A stretch of DNA of 64,000 nucleotides from positions 4,464,001-4,528,000 of the forward strand of contig OU612067.1 of the NCBI GenBank assembly GCA_914767715.1, read 5' to 3'. A model generated the notes under the pieces. The model worked only from the letters and a program-made list of their open reading frames with translations, made no database searches and had not been told where the DNA came from. This DNA is from Membranipora membranacea (Eukaryota > Bryozoa > Gymnolaemata > Cheilostomatida > Membraniporidae). Position numbers and translations under genes: made by a program. Positions 20,001-35,000 of this stretch are shown here, one piece after another (the stretch's first letter is position 1; each line of letters starts with the position of its first letter).

Positions 20001-23000
20001 TTGACAAGCAAGGCCATAAAAATTACAACAGTCCATAAATTTCCTGCCAGTTGCACACTTTCCACAATCTAATCCCTTAAATGAGGCATGAGAAACTTGG
20101 AGCATGAAATTTAATTTGGTCGAGTTAATTAGTTGAGGAGTTGTCCCCTCACTGACCTTGAGTGCGTCCATAGCAAGGAGATCGTTGCCGTGTTGTAGAC
20201 AGAATTTGATCATGTCTTGAGCGATGGTGAGGTCCTGATACTCAGCGGCTGACTCTGGACATTCTTTCAGTATCTGTTTGAGTATCAGTGCATATTTACC
20301 CATCCTCTGTACAGGCTTCAGTAGATAACTGGATAGGTCCATCTTATCACCTAGCTCTGTTTGTAACGTCTACAAGAGATAGACATAGATGTGAGATACA
20401 AAAGCAACTATCTTGTTCGCTATTCCAAGTATTCAGAGAAGGATCATAAAAAGTAATGTTTTTATCACCCTCTCTGGGTAGAGCTCAAAAAGATTGAGAT
20501 GAGATCGATCGATCGTGTCAATATGCTGGCCATTGCAAAAACCCAATGTAAAAAATAAGCTCTAAAATAAAAAAAACATGCTTGCCACTTGAAATGTTTT
20601 ATTTAAGGTAATGAAAAATTAGTTACAGCTGTGTGGAGTTAAGACATTCCTTGATGTCTCATAATAATATGTTTCAGGATGGCCTGGGCTGTCAAAAAAT
20701 ACTGACGACATTTACAGGGCAGTGTCTGGAAGTTTTAGGGTAGAACACTGGGTAACACGGGAGCTATGAATAAAGACTGAGTACAACCAGTTTGGCGCTC
20801 GATGACAAAGCATCATCACTCTACCGTGGAATACCTCGAGGGTACAAGTCATGTGCTTTGTATGTCTGTCACCAATCTAACTTTGTAATTAGATAACTCC
20901 CGTCTCTAGCGCGACAAAATGTCAAAAATTTTCCAAAAATAACATGATGACAGACCTCTTCAGTTTTTGACATCAAGTAGAGGGGGGTAACAGTCTTCGA
21001 TTTCAATTATCAACAATCATGACGCAACACGATACTCGATCCGTGTAGGGTTCATATAGCTACATTGTAACCTAGAGTAACATGTTCGTCTGAGCTATTT
21101 AAGTTGAAATTTTAGAATCTGAGTTCAGTATTTTTGAGCTAAGAGCATCTGTTCTTTTTTGATCAACCACCATAGCATCCTGTATCAAACCAGTAGATAT
21201 AAACATAGAATACATGTACATGTATTTGACAATAGCAACAGGCATCCTTTGGTGGGCAGAGTAACATACTGTAATAATGTCCAGGCTCCCATTACCTCTC
21301 AGGGTGATTGCCCTCCTATCAATTCTTACAAGTAAAAAATGCGCTTAGAAATCTTGCTGTTGCCAGTTTACCAAATTGGCCTATCTTAGAATAGTCCGAC
21401 TTTGATAAGAACCTAGAATAACCAACTTACCCTGAAGAATGATCCGTGCTCCATCATAAGCTGGTCTGATCGAGGTTTATTCTTATTGTATAGGGCGTAC
21501 ATCATGAAATCCTTCTCCTGAGAAAAAGATATTATAATGAAATTTTAATGGGTAGGTATTTTTTTGTTATTTCAATGAAATTTCATCGGATTAGTGGCAC
21601 AGTAGATTCAAAGATCAATGTTGCTCAATAATTAAATCCGAAACAAACAGGAGACTTTATTAAGGGTATTTCTTTGTTCAAAATTGAATTTTTTGCATGC
21701 CTGATAATTAAATTTACCATTAATCTATCACATCTTTAGCGATCAACAACTAAGTGGCTGCATTTTAAAGGCAAGTTTGTTAGGAAACTGTTTGACAGGG
21801 AGGATTATCCGATCGTAAAAACCCGCCTCGGATTTACCACCCACGTGAGTTACAAGATAAGTGACTGTAAGCTACGTCAATGGGATTGGCAGTCTACATT
21901 AGTCACAATTTTATTACAAAAGTCTGTCACAAGATTTCAATAAACTATGATGAATTTTTATTTGCAGTTATCTAATGTTTACAGCATGTAACAATAGATT
22001 TTACATCCTCAAACAGTGACTCACAACTGGACGACAATACCCCCTCCTCCCTATCTAATCTCACATGTCGCGATGCTTATGTGAGTAAGACGGGCATAAT
22101 ATGACCAAAGAATATATACAATGATATGACCGAGCAGGCGGCTCCCTCTAAAACTCAGACTCACTCAGACTAGAATATTGATTAGACTAATTCGCACATG
22201 TGAAAGCCATTCTTTTGTCTTTCTCCGAATTTTATGACAGTGACTGTGCATGCAGGTGGTTGTCAAAATTACAAATTAAGAGTGAATATTGAAACGGAAC
22301 ACCTGAATTTGAATGTCTAAAGGCTCTTAGCACCATCACATGATAATTCACTGCACACCAAAGTAAATTTTGAACTAATATAATCATTGCGTAATTGTGC
22401 CAGTCTAGCAAAGCAAAGCCTACTTAAAATTTTTCAATACATGACTTCATAAATTTGAGGGAAATTTTTCTTCGGGATTCCATGTCTCAAAAAGATGGCT
22501 GGAAATAACCATTGAAATAATGGAATAAAGCATTTGACTCAGTTTCCTTCTTGTACTCATTCTCACACGATCTGAAGTGCAGCGATCAGGAGATCGGCCT
22601 CGGGACGGGACAAATATGAGCCTAACTCTGACTCGTTACTTACGTGTTCTGAGAAGATCTGACTAATCCTGAACGGCTCTTTCTCGCATTCCTTCAGTTT
22701 CTTCAGGAAAAAGTGATTGTGAAAGTCATATATCTTCTCAATGTTACCAAATATCACACCTCTATTACCCCGCAATGTCTGAGGCAAATCCTCTCTGTTC
22801 ATTTCTGGAATGTAATGCTCTACAACTAGTTTGAGAGCCGCCACATAGTCCTGTTCCGTAGCCACGAGCTCGTCCATTATGTGAGCAAGGGTTCGCCTGC
22901 TGCGTATCTCTGACTCTGTTAGCCTGAGATCGGCCATTGATTGCCACTGATGTGAGACTCTTTGATGAAGGAGGTGAGAATTGACAGGTACTGGTGACCA

Positions 23001-26000
23001 TTGATTGTTTGTAGAGTTGTTAGGTACGGGTGTGTTTGTGCTGTCGTGACTGTTAGAGGATGAGGATGACTTTGTCAGCACACCGCTGTCTTCTGTCATA
23101 GTCTCCTGCTCCTCTGGAAGGCTGCAAAATAATATATTATATTACATGAGCCAAGAGGAGACAATAAACTAAACACCCATCAGTGAGTAGAGAGAGGGTC
23201 AAAACAAGACATTATAATATAAACTATTTGTGGGATAGCGTAGGAAAAACTGAGATGAAGAAAAGCCCTGGGGATAATTTTCAAGGCGTTGGCTCGGTGA
23301 CTCACCCTAAAAGTTTATTGTTTTTCTTGAAAAACCTTTTTATAGCAAATTATGAGATGTTTCAGGTGAATTTATGAGATGACATCTGGTTGTTATCATG
23401 ATTGAATTAAGCAGTAAAATACTTGATTGCTGTTTCATAGAACACTGTAACTTTGATTGCACTGCAAATTCCTTGTTGACGTAAAGAAAAAACTTGATTA
23501 CTGAGTAGATGTTGCGTAAAAATATCCTTCTACATAAACATATTACTTTGAATATCTAATGCGATTAAGCTCAATCTTGAATGCTCGGAATTCAATTATT
23601 GACATTTAAAATAAAGGTTGGTTTGACTCGGTCAACTAGACAAAATACTGGGTTTGTTATTACTTTTTTGTGACAAAAATAACCCAATTGAGAATAAGTG
23701 TACTGACTGTGTTGTTCTGGCGTATGCCAACACCCCCTAGGTTGCAGAGTTACAAAAATTCTTACCCTGGATACTTACATTGCAGGCCAAAGAAAGAAAA
23801 TTGGATATATGAGATTCGATTGAAGCGAATACCAGCAGGAATGACAGAAACTTGGCATGTGTGAGGTGGTGAAAAGAGCAAGACAAGCTATTTAATCTAC
23901 AAGCCAGCACGTTTTCTGGCGCTCTGACATTATGAACATTATAACAAGCTTCAAGGCCTTAGCAGGATCTCATGTCTGATTAAATGTCCGTGAGACGACA
24001 TTGGCCAGAGTTTAAGACTGCCAACCAGACGGACATAATTCATGACAAATTGGAGATAAATTATTAACTTCACTTTCCCTGAATTTTCGTTATAAATGGG
24101 TAATTGAAAATTGTTGTGGGTACATTGTTCCGAACATGCTCATTGCTTGTCACCCCATGACAGCTGAGATGAATGAATGACAGAAAAACAGGACTGTACG
24201 AACCTGGTTAGACTTCCAGAACTGCCGGTGATCACACTATCTCTGAAGCTGTGTTCTTTACCCTTTAGCGCCTTCTTTTTATCCATATGAGCGCTAGAAG
24301 TGTCTATGATTTCGAGCTCTTCCAACTTCTCCACTACACTTTTGCTGAGTTCTGCGTGTGAATGAGTCGAGGAATCGTCATCTCCCTGATTAGACACCAT
24401 ACCCTCGTCATGCTCCGATATATCCGTGCTGGGCGAGTCTGATAATCGCTTAACTGAGTCCTCAACTGCGCTCTTTTTAGTAGAGTATTTGGAGAGATTG
24501 TTTGATGGAAAGTTTTGTTGAGAGCTTGTAGGTGATGCGGCGAATCCAGCGAATGATCGTCGTTTGACAGCCGATGACTCTTTACGAGAGTCAGACACAA
24601 TTGGAGAGACGACATGTGAATTATTAGAGTCTTCGATAATATCAGATTGAGATCCGGCACCCTCAGAGCTCAACAAATCCTCCTGAGAACTACTGGCCAT
24701 AGTGTCTAAAGATTCTGTTAGTTTGGGTTTAGGCACATCTAACAGATTGTTTGATTTCTCTGCTGACCCTAGCTGGGCACCTTCTGAGTGAGTTCTCGGT
24801 AATGTAGACGCTGAGTTAGTTTTAGTTACCGATGATCTCTTAGTAACATTGTTATTAGTATCGTCTGATTTGGAATGAGATTTTGGTTTGCGTATAGAGT
24901 TACTGCTGCTGGCGGTTGTCTGTTCCTTGCTTGGTGACTGAGGTAACCAGATGTCCTCGCCATCCTGGCTCGGTGTTTTCACACATTTAGCCGGTGATGT
25001 TAGAGGTGTTATATTAGTCTCTGCTGCCAGCTGATCTAATGAGATTTTCCTGGCTCTCTGTGCCTCGATCTCCTCACGAGCTCTGACTATAGTTGTCTCT
25101 CTAACCCTGAGTACTTGTTTTGTCTCCTCACAGCGAGACTTTGCTATCCTACACTGCTCCATTAGCTTCTTGTTACCCAAGTTACGAGCTTTTATAGATA
25201 CATCATCAAACACGCGCTTGTCTATAATCTTGTGCTCTTGGATAAAGGAGGCTAGGTTGTTAGACAGACGTTCTACACCTTCTTCTGTTAGGCAGTCGTC
25301 CATGTTCATACTAGAGACAAATTTCATACTTTCCACGGCCCAGTCATAAGCCTGCAACAAGCAAATAGGGTTATAAACTATGCGGTAACAGCCATGTTTA
25401 CAAGTATAAGAATGTGATGATAAAACGTGCCTACGACCACCACAACAACAGCAGGTCTAAGTTAAGATCAGTCACTGTCTAAAATCGAGGACTTCTCGGC
25501 ACTCAGATGATGGTACCTTATAACCATAATACACATTGAACGGCGTCAATTCATGTCATCCTCTTGAAAGATAATGCCAGGATAAGGTCTTGGGATCGCG
25601 AGCAAACAACACAATCTTCTTCATGGTGAGCAAAAGTGCAATTATACATCACTCTTGGCTACTGCCAAAATGGTACTAGAGCGCTTTCCATTCTATTTAA
25701 AGTGCTGTATTAGCTAACTAGAAGATGACAATAAGACATTTCAATACAGTAATTAGCTCACTTTACAGTGACAGAAAAGAGTGGTGTCAAAGTATGAGAT
25801 CAAACTTTAGAGATTATAATCAATCTGACAGGCTTGATGGTTTTGTGAACAACTCAAGTTTGACCAAATAGGATCCTCCCTAAAATTCTACAAATCTGAT
25901 TTAAAAATAGAACAATATATAGAACACCCTCCCTACTCTGAGAGTGGTGTACAATCTTATATTTGTAACAAATCCTTTATCCTCTCACCAAATCAAGCAG

Positions 26001-29000
26001 ATAACTTCTCGGGCCTGGTGAATGTTCTCTGCACAAGAATAAAACAGCTGTGGGCCACATCACAAAGATAACTCAGCTTAAATCACTTATCTAAACAATA
26101 ATATCAGTTCAGGATGAGTTCAAAAATTCAGCGATTCATCCTAAGACAACACAGCTGAGATATCCTTGGGAGGGAGCACAGGTGAAGAAGTACCACACAC
26201 GTCACAGTACGATCCCCAGAGGAGAGAAATCAAAGATCTAAAATAACATTCCTCTAAATCCCTAATCGAATCAATGGACTTTTACTGAAAGATCTTTTTA
26301 TTTAACGAGGGTGGGGTGAACTTAGCATGGGCGCAGCCGAAGTCGTGATATCACCAGAGACTATTATATAGTCCCTGATATCACCATCGAAATCAATTAA
26401 TATAAACCTTATCATCCATATTTTCTCAGATTTAAAAGCTTAGGAATTTGGTATCCGGCAAGAACAAATATTTTGCTTTGATAGACAGGGCGCAGATAAA
26501 TCATCCTGGGATTAACACCTTTTTGTAGCGCCTCTGTAAGTTACCACACATATTTCTCAATGAATTATGAGGTTTCATTGTCTATTTCCAGAGCTACTGA
26601 ACCAGAAACCAAACCAGAAACCGCAACAGGACTTCCTGCACCTAAATATTATGTCGCAACGAATACCTGACCATCAAATTTCCTTCATTACCAAAATGAA
26701 TTTCAATTTTCTCATACTAAAACATTAGGTTGTTTCTGACACGCACCCGGCTAGAGTGAGATCAATATCAGAAATGTAAGTTTTGCAGTGATCCAATCCA
26801 CCAACCTCAGATTTTAACAGACGTCAGATCCAGGCAAAGACAATGTATCCCACGCCATGCCAAGACGATCTAGTTGATTTATAGCTTCACACTGTTGAAT
26901 GAAAGGCCAAAATTTGACAACTGTGAAAAACTCGTCTGTGCTTCACCTCAATAAAACGACTAAGTGCAAGAATGCTCATGTTTTGTTCTCAATGCGCAAT
27001 ATCCAATTACCCAAACTTTCTCAGGCGCTTAGGCTTTCAACAAAGAAACAACACAGCAGCCTTTACATGCCGAGATCTTAGCCTCAGATGTCGAGATCTT
27101 AGTCTAGTTCTTGATACCAATGAATAATATAAATAGATTGTGAATGTTATTTGATTTTGTACGCAAAGAGCATAGACACGGAGTCGAGGGAGTTACACTT
27201 GAGGGGTCAGCCTATTTTTTGAAACTGATACGTTGATACTGTTGCATAATAAGATTGAGTAAGATACGCCTGGCAGTGTCAAATATTACTTTTTATCTCC
27301 GCAGTCAGCCGTCTGTGATCAAATGAATAACAACCGCCTTCTTGCGATTTCTGTCAAATGTAGCGCTGCAGGACGATTACAAAACACCAACATTCCTTGT
27401 AAGTCGTCCTCCTAATGAGATTTGTCAGCGGATGGTAGAGTTTTAATAAATCATACTTATATTATTGCAAAAAAAGAACAACCGGTCTTCCCACCCAAAT
27501 AACAGATTTTTGTTGTTGCATAATTGTCTGAAGGATTGTCCTAGGAGAGCTTAGGTATAAGATCAAAGGTTGATGGAGGTGAATCCCCAGTTAATCCTGG
27601 GAAGTTAAGAGAGCAAAAATCAGAATGACGTCCGTCCACATGAAGTTTTTATCATGTACTAATGGAAGCCTTCTTTCTCATTTATACGCAAAAAAGAAGC
27701 AATTTTGAGACGAACAGGAAACTGATGATAACTTACTGGACTCCAGCTATCCAAACTCCTTGATGTAGAAATCATATCAATGCATCAGATATCCACTAAA
27801 TTTGGCTGTCAAATAATCCAGTTTTCTCTCACAGTAATACAGATATGAAGAACCAACCAAGAAGATTTACGACCAGCATGAGTCAGAGCCAAACTGTTTC
27901 TGTTGATTTAGCTGTGAGGGCTGACAATAAAGTATACTATGTTCTCAAGTGGGTTCGGAAGAAATTAGACAAATCACAGCAAAGAGCCTTGACGTTCGCG
28001 GTTAATGGATCGTTTCATTGCTGATCGTGAAATGCAGGTAGTCAAGAGAAACAACCTTCCGCAACAATGTCATGCTCAGTGTAGCCTGGTCGACATTCCA
28101 CGAAAGTTTGGGTGCCTACATATCACCAACCTTACGCCTACGACTATCTAAGGCTATGGCAGTGGTGCTGGTACGACAGCCCGACTCACGTGCCCTAAAC
28201 GCTACAACAACCTGTCAAAACCCCAAACTAAACTCACCTCGATGTGTGTAAGATCTGTCAGTTTAGTGAAAATAATCCAGTGGTGTTTGATGTCTATCCA
28301 GTGTAGTTAGGATGAGGGTTTGGTGTTGTGTGAATTGCTCAAAAGACTGATAACATCAAAACTCCCAACACAAAACAGTCATGACAATAGCCCAATAATG
28401 CTGAGACTAGTCATTAATATGATAATAATAATACTGTTGGTCTTAAATTCTCTTGTACTTCGATCCGAGAGCCTTTTATCTAATAACAATAGATGCCTGT
28501 GAGAGGCCTAAAAGCTTCCCAACCTCAAAACCTATACAGATAAGTGATAATATCATGCACAATAATAATCACATACCATCAAATATTAATCTCATACCGC
28601 CGCAATCATACGCCTCACCAGCTCGAGCACCTATATGAAAGGAGGTACTCTCTGGAATTATTTAAAACAAACCACCAATCAGAGCGCTAGATTTGGTTTT
28701 CGTATTACCCTCCAATCGATAAAGAAGCTATGTCATCTCAAGCATGGATAAACTTGCACGACAGCGATATAGGAATTTCGCAATGCCTATGACATCACAG
28801 GAATGGCTCCAGCGTTGCCCCCCAGATAACCATGCTGGTCCATCATATTTGTGGCCATTTGCAATGACAACAACAAGTTCTACAGCAGAGATTCTCAGTT
28901 GAGCAATAAGGATCTGACTGTCACAATAGAACCTCCCACGAGTGCATGGATGTACCCAGTAGTAAACAAATATCAGATAAAAAACTAAAATATTTTAGAT

Positions 29001-32000
29001 AGAGAAGGTTCAAAGGTTCAATATCAGACGAACAGACGGAACAGAATGATTCTAGCTGGGGTTGCCCAAAACATGTTTGCAAAACCTGTTTGAAGACATC
29101 AAATGGCGAATCACCAATTACATGTGAAAACAAACAGACCAACCTCTCATTACCGTACACCATAGTCTATGTTCTATGCAGTTATGGCTGTATTACAAAC
29201 CTAGATATTGCACTGAGCCAGGAGTCTCTTACTGCTCACATAGAAGGCACAACACATATGACTTACACACTATTTAGAACTTTGCACCCGGCAAGGATCA
29301 ACGATAACCACTTTCAACTCCAAAGCAAACGATTAAGCCTTCACTTACATCTTTATTAATTGTTACAGAATGGTCCTGAAACCAGTGGAATGTTTCTGCC
29401 AGAAACAAAAGACAGCCTACTGTCAAAGTTGTGCTTTATTATTTGTTGATTGCGATTAAAAGCTCGCTGACCTAAGAAGCCCAGATGAGAACTTGTAATC
29501 TGCTCGCTAATCCGATATCTAAGAGACCATGTCAGAACATTCACAAAAATGGTCAGAGTTTGTCATCTGACAAAACTAATTGGAAGCCTGGATTATGCCA
29601 AAATCAAACACAAACTTATGCTTTTATCGGAAGTGAATTTTGAATGGGAAAGAATGATTGACCTTTTGGAAGGCATAGTAGGTATGGAAATCCCGGATTC
29701 TTCAAACTAAACAAATTTTGGTCCCTGTGTGTGTAAACATCCCAATAACATTTGGCTTTGGAAGCAAACCTACTATTAATTACAAATTATCAGCACTGCA
29801 GAATTAATTAACAGCTGACTTTTATAGCATTAGAGTAAATTAGTCTCAATTAACGAACTGGAATGATCTGAGAAGTAATAAATATTGTCCATCAGGTATG
29901 GTTAGTGATTGCTACAAAAATCCTGTTTAACTTGTTGTCTAAGCTAGTAAAATATATACCTATATACTGGAATAAAATCATTTTCGCCCCTAGTATAGTA
30001 TATGAGTATAAAGGGGGTATTTTTGTCGGATTTGCTGCAAAACTAAGACACATACAGCTGAAGGCTTGTTGATATGATAATTTTTTAAGCTAAGCAAAGT
30101 CTGCATAAAACCACAAAATAAGAGATAAGGGATAATTGTTAATAATTACTGCATGTAATGTGTTGGTTTAGAAACGTGTCCACACCTGTAGGCTATGTGA
30201 TTTGTTTCACACGAGAAGTTCAAATTATTTTTTCAATAAATGATTATTTATTCTTTGGGATTGGGTGGTTTATTTCCTATGCATAAAAAACAGTGTTTAA
30301 GAGAAAAATTATGCAAATGTGACACTTAATTCATGTCCGATTAATTTAATCACTGATAATTGCTGTTTCCATTCATCACCAAACAGTTAGTGGAAATTTT
30401 GTGACAAGCCTCCCCCCCCCCCCCCCCCCGCAGTGTAACTCAGTGGGTCCAAAGAAAGGCCTTGAGATAGTCTGAGCCCCCAGACTCTTGCCCCAATCCG
30501 ACAGCCGCCCCGGCCTATACGTGGAAGACTAGGACTGCTCATATTGTATTGTAATGGGCATACTGGTGGTAGTTATCATTTCTGCAAAAAGTAAGTTTAC
30601 ATCACACTACTAAAATTAGACCTTTCATTGCGTAGGATAGTATTGGGTGCATACAGGTTTATGTAACGTGCTAATTGCTATAGTACACTTGTATTATATA
30701 CATATCAAACAATGCTAATTGATAGTAATTCTCTTTATCATGGCTAGAAGTTTTATTGATCACAAGCCAGCGATCAATGGCTAGGCCACCCTGGCTCATT
30801 GTTTCACCAATTTCACAATTCACCAGTTTGTGGCCACACAGTCTGGGACCTTGTTGACATTTCGGACACTTAACCGGAGATTTGATACCCAAAAACACGG
30901 TCATTATATAGTGATTTCCCTCGCTAAGCAGAGGATTTCTCTGCTCTCCAAGCTGAATGGGCGATAAAAAGCAATGTTTATTGTATGACGGGTGAATGAC
31001 ACCGAGAATGTTTCGGCTCTTTTGTGCCTCATTTCACTCGCACTTAAGGTGAGGATATGTTAATTAGCCAAATATTCCATGATTCAGACTAATTATCAAT
31101 AATGTCCATCAATGCAGTCAGCCAGGTCAGAAAATGAAAATATTTGAGTTTGTGAGTGCTTTTTCGATGACTCAATCCTAATATTTATTGACAAATCCAT
31201 GAATACGCACAGACACAGCGACCCTATTCAATAGTAGAAAGGTTATACCAGACCAAGATGATAAATTCTTTGTCTGCGGAAAAAAAAGCAATGAAAATTC
31301 CATCTCACCAATATAACATCATCAGGAGCGCCGCAGTTATGAGGATGAACCCACAAGGATCTAAATAGACACCGCGCACCTATCAATTAATTTCACTTTA
31401 TGATAGTGAACCTCTGATTTTGATAAATTGGCAAATGATGATAAAAAGGAATTCAACTCAGCCATCTCTGTGATGGCGGGTTCCTGTTCCTACAGCGGCG
31501 GTATGTGCAAAGAGAAAATCATGGTGTATTCTACCATCAATCCAAAACAAGCCAAAGTCTTGGCCTTGAAGTATGACAGGCAATAATAACTCCTACAGAA
31601 AGCAATACCATCATGACACCTACCATGAGTCCAGAACCATCACCAAAGTGAAATCTTAAATCCTCCAAATTGACAAGAGAGTGTACACCTGGGTACAGTT
31701 TGCTCGGAAATTGTGCCATAATACTTTGAAATTTTATGATGATACTGCGCTTATAGTTTGGACTCCGAAATATTCCGTATTCCATATTACTCAAAATCTT
31801 CACCCCGAATCCATGGCACAGTATTCATATTGCAGTACAGCAACAAAACAGTACAGCAACAGTTTTATAAAAAAATTAAAATGTTTTAACAGCACTCACC
31901 TGATCTAAAGTTGTATAGCACGCGTGAGTATCAGTCACTAGTAGCTCAGTTTTATCCAGGAATGTGCGCAAGAAGTTAAGTTCTGACTCCAGTTTACTGG

Positions 32001-35000
32001 AGAGCTGATCCAGCCACGGGATCGGCGCCTTCACCTGAACCAGAACAGACTTAGACTCTAACAGCAGATCATCACCTTGTCCGAGAAGTTTCTAAAGCGA
32101 GTAAATGAGCATATCATCATTACTGTTGCACCAAGTCAAGCAATAGAATACCTGTCTTTCCTATGCAGAGGCGTTATTGCAAAGTTTGGTAGCATAAAAC
32201 TCACGTACTGCATTTAGTGAGCAACCTTCAAAATATGAAAATTAAATCGATCATTCATACAAGCACCCTTGAAGTTTAATCTGCAGAAACTTGATCAAAG
32301 CATTTCCCATTACAATTTAGTTTTAACAAACCTAGTAACCTAAATGTATCTGACAGTTTTAAAGTGTCCCTTTTGTTCAGGTCATGTAATCCATTGATCA
32401 CTTGGTGCAAGTTTTTCACCCAGACAAAAGAACTTGCACTTTTTACCGCTAATCCCAGAATTTGGAATGCGACCTTGGATAGGATCAAAATATCTAACGC
32501 CAGACCATTCTACACTCTTTGAGTATACCAAGCTCATGCCATGATGCATACAATCTCAGATTCAAATATCTCTCGGCGCAAAATTTAAACCCAACGCACC
32601 ATAAAAGGACCTCAGATTGGAGTGAAATTCAAACCCAATAGGTCGTAGTAATCGTTGTGGTTAGATATCCTTGTAAGCTGCAGTGTTGAATTGAAAAGGC
32701 CTCAGACAGTTAAGTTTGTATTCAGGTCTAATCAGTAAAACAAAGAAACAGTAAATACTATCATGAGGGGGTTTCTCTCATTTCAAACGCTAAATTTGTT
32801 TGTGATGAAACCACAAACAAACACCATCGGTGGTCTCTTCTAAACACCTTCACCACAGAGCTTGGCCAGTGCGTGACTTGTGAAATAGAACACTCTAAAG
32901 CAATTTTATTATAAAATGGATTTATCAAAATTCCCAAGTATCAAAATGATAACAAACATCTTTCTAAAAAGTCAACATCCTGTCCACAATAAAACTAACC
33001 AACATGGCTTCAGTAATTAGCCGGCCTGAAAATAATGGAATGTAATTTTTAAAATTGCTGATGCTACTCAGCCTGATGAAATCAAATTGATTCCCAATTG
33101 AATCATTAAAAAAAGCATTGCAAATGCATGTTAGCTTACCAAGACCCATTAGAAAAGGCTCAACAATATACTAGGAGGAGGTGCTGTGAAGGATGAATTG
33201 CAAAAGTATGCAATGGAGTTGTCTACCCATAATAACTGAATGGGCAACTCCAAACATGATACCTGTGACAACGGGGAGTTTAGGCAGACCCAAACTCTCT
33301 GCTCAAACTCAGTCCAGACTCCCTTGTGACAAGTTATGTGATCTTAGATGCTGATTAATCCTACCCTGTGGTGACACACGGACATTCTCTCAACAAAACT
33401 CAAAGAGAAAAATACTATTTTATATATTACAGTTGAGCCAGCACAACAAATCTATATCACCTCAAGGTTATTAGCTTTAGGTATCAATACAAAAATTACA
33501 GAATTTGAGGTTCCGAGTCCGAATTACAGTTCCACCTTGAGAATTCTAGTTGAAAGTTCGATTGGGTAAATAAGATATTTTTAAGGTTTGGACATCGGAC
33601 TTGCCGGCTCAACAGTGCAAAGCACTAAAGTTACACACTACTTTTTGTTGAACTAATTAAGTCAGATGGAAATAGATCATTTTGCCCCATTAAATCTAAA
33701 TTTATGATAGAAAACTGACACTATACATAATATATACACATATATTACTGTTTTCTTCTTATCTATTATGATGGATGAGGTCCCTGTAATTTAGTCTTTG
33801 TTCAGATTGGAAGACACAGAGGCCGGAAGCTCAAATTTTCATGGTATAAGCAGAGAGAATGCATTATTTGTTGACTTTGAAGTGGGAGCGGATTGTCATA
33901 ATATTTCAATGGTATCAGTTGGCTTTCCAAAAAGAAACCAGGCTTCTGTTTTTGCCTCAGTCTTTTTAACTGCACCGGTATAATCCTAATCACCTGGCGT
34001 TATTTAGTGGATTTCAAACACTTTTTGCTTGACCTTGATAATTGTAACATTCATCAAACATTTCAACAAATGGTAATGACGATTGTGTGGATTCCAATGT
34101 TGCTTGCCATTTGCATATCTTTACATAATGAGCAGCAAACAAAGTCACTAATTAAGTTGACAAGAAACCTTACCAGCCTTTGAACTTTTCAGTGATCTGG
34201 TACAGAAGCTGGGGTTTGGAGATGATCTCCAATAGACTTCTGCCACCGCCACTGCCATATTGGGTTTTTCACAATAGTTTTTGTCCTGGTAACATTTTAG
34301 CTTGCGCCCCCATTACTTTGCCCCCTATCAGACAGTGATCTTTTGGGCTTTTAAATTCCCCTAGAACCCCCAGACCAGTATTTGACTAACATAAAGATAA
34401 AGTACAGATAAATATAAAAACCTGTTTTCAAAGCCTGCTGCTACCTCATCGGCACGAAAGAATATTTTGATAGTTCACTTACCGCGACAGAAAGTTTGAT
34501 CTTGTTGAAGTTGTTAAATTGGACTTGCGCTGACTTGAGGTTATTGCTGATGGTTCTGTGTTTGTTTATCAAGTCGTGAGCTTTCCTCAGCAGTGTAAGA
34601 GTCTACAATAAGATAATGAGGAGGATTAAATGTCAACGTAATGTAACCAGATTAAACATGGATTAATGGTGAGCCTCCCTCACTGATATCGTCATTAGCG
34701 TATCAAAGCGCGAGTGAAGGATCTGAGGAATGTGTATTCATGTGGTGAGGTTATTAGAAGTTGGCTAAGTCAGCTAAGAGTCACATAACTGCACCACGGA
34801 GTAAAGACGCTGTAAACAACTGAATTTACTAATTGCACATACACACTTCTAAGCTACAAATCCGAAGAATGTAGTACCAGCATGACCAGCTCAAGGAAAA
34901 GTTTGCATCTGTTACAAAACGATGGTGGTGATGTGCGCGTGAGAAGTAGTATTTACAGAATAAGGGTACTTGTGGCTTCATCTGAACAGGAGTCAGCCCT

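Larger units (their letters stand above)
19720..22643 (-). other. PLEKHG4-type introns 17-19
   Basis: The introns 19720-20156, 20370-21430 and 21518-22643 interrupt the DH and PH coding region. I see no repeats or further exons. Confidence 0.55.
25352..31899 (-). other. PLEKHG4-type intron 15, 6.5 kb
   Basis: Holds an imperfect palindrome (26345-26384), an 18-C run (30412-30429) and one copy of a two-copy repeat (30462-30513). No frame fits as an extra exon. The direct join of DQ to AYDWAVES is in phase. Confidence 0.65.

Noticed and set aside
22765-23001. 78-codon minus-strand frame
   Set aside because: Alternative frame of the DH-domain exon, which has clear homology in the other frame.
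24334-24660. 108-codon minus-strand frame
   Set aside because: Shadow of the Ser-rich linker exon in another frame of the same strand.
29090-29359. 89-codon plus-strand frame in the 6.5-kb intron
   Set aside because: Starts at a TTG, has no domain and random-looking composition.
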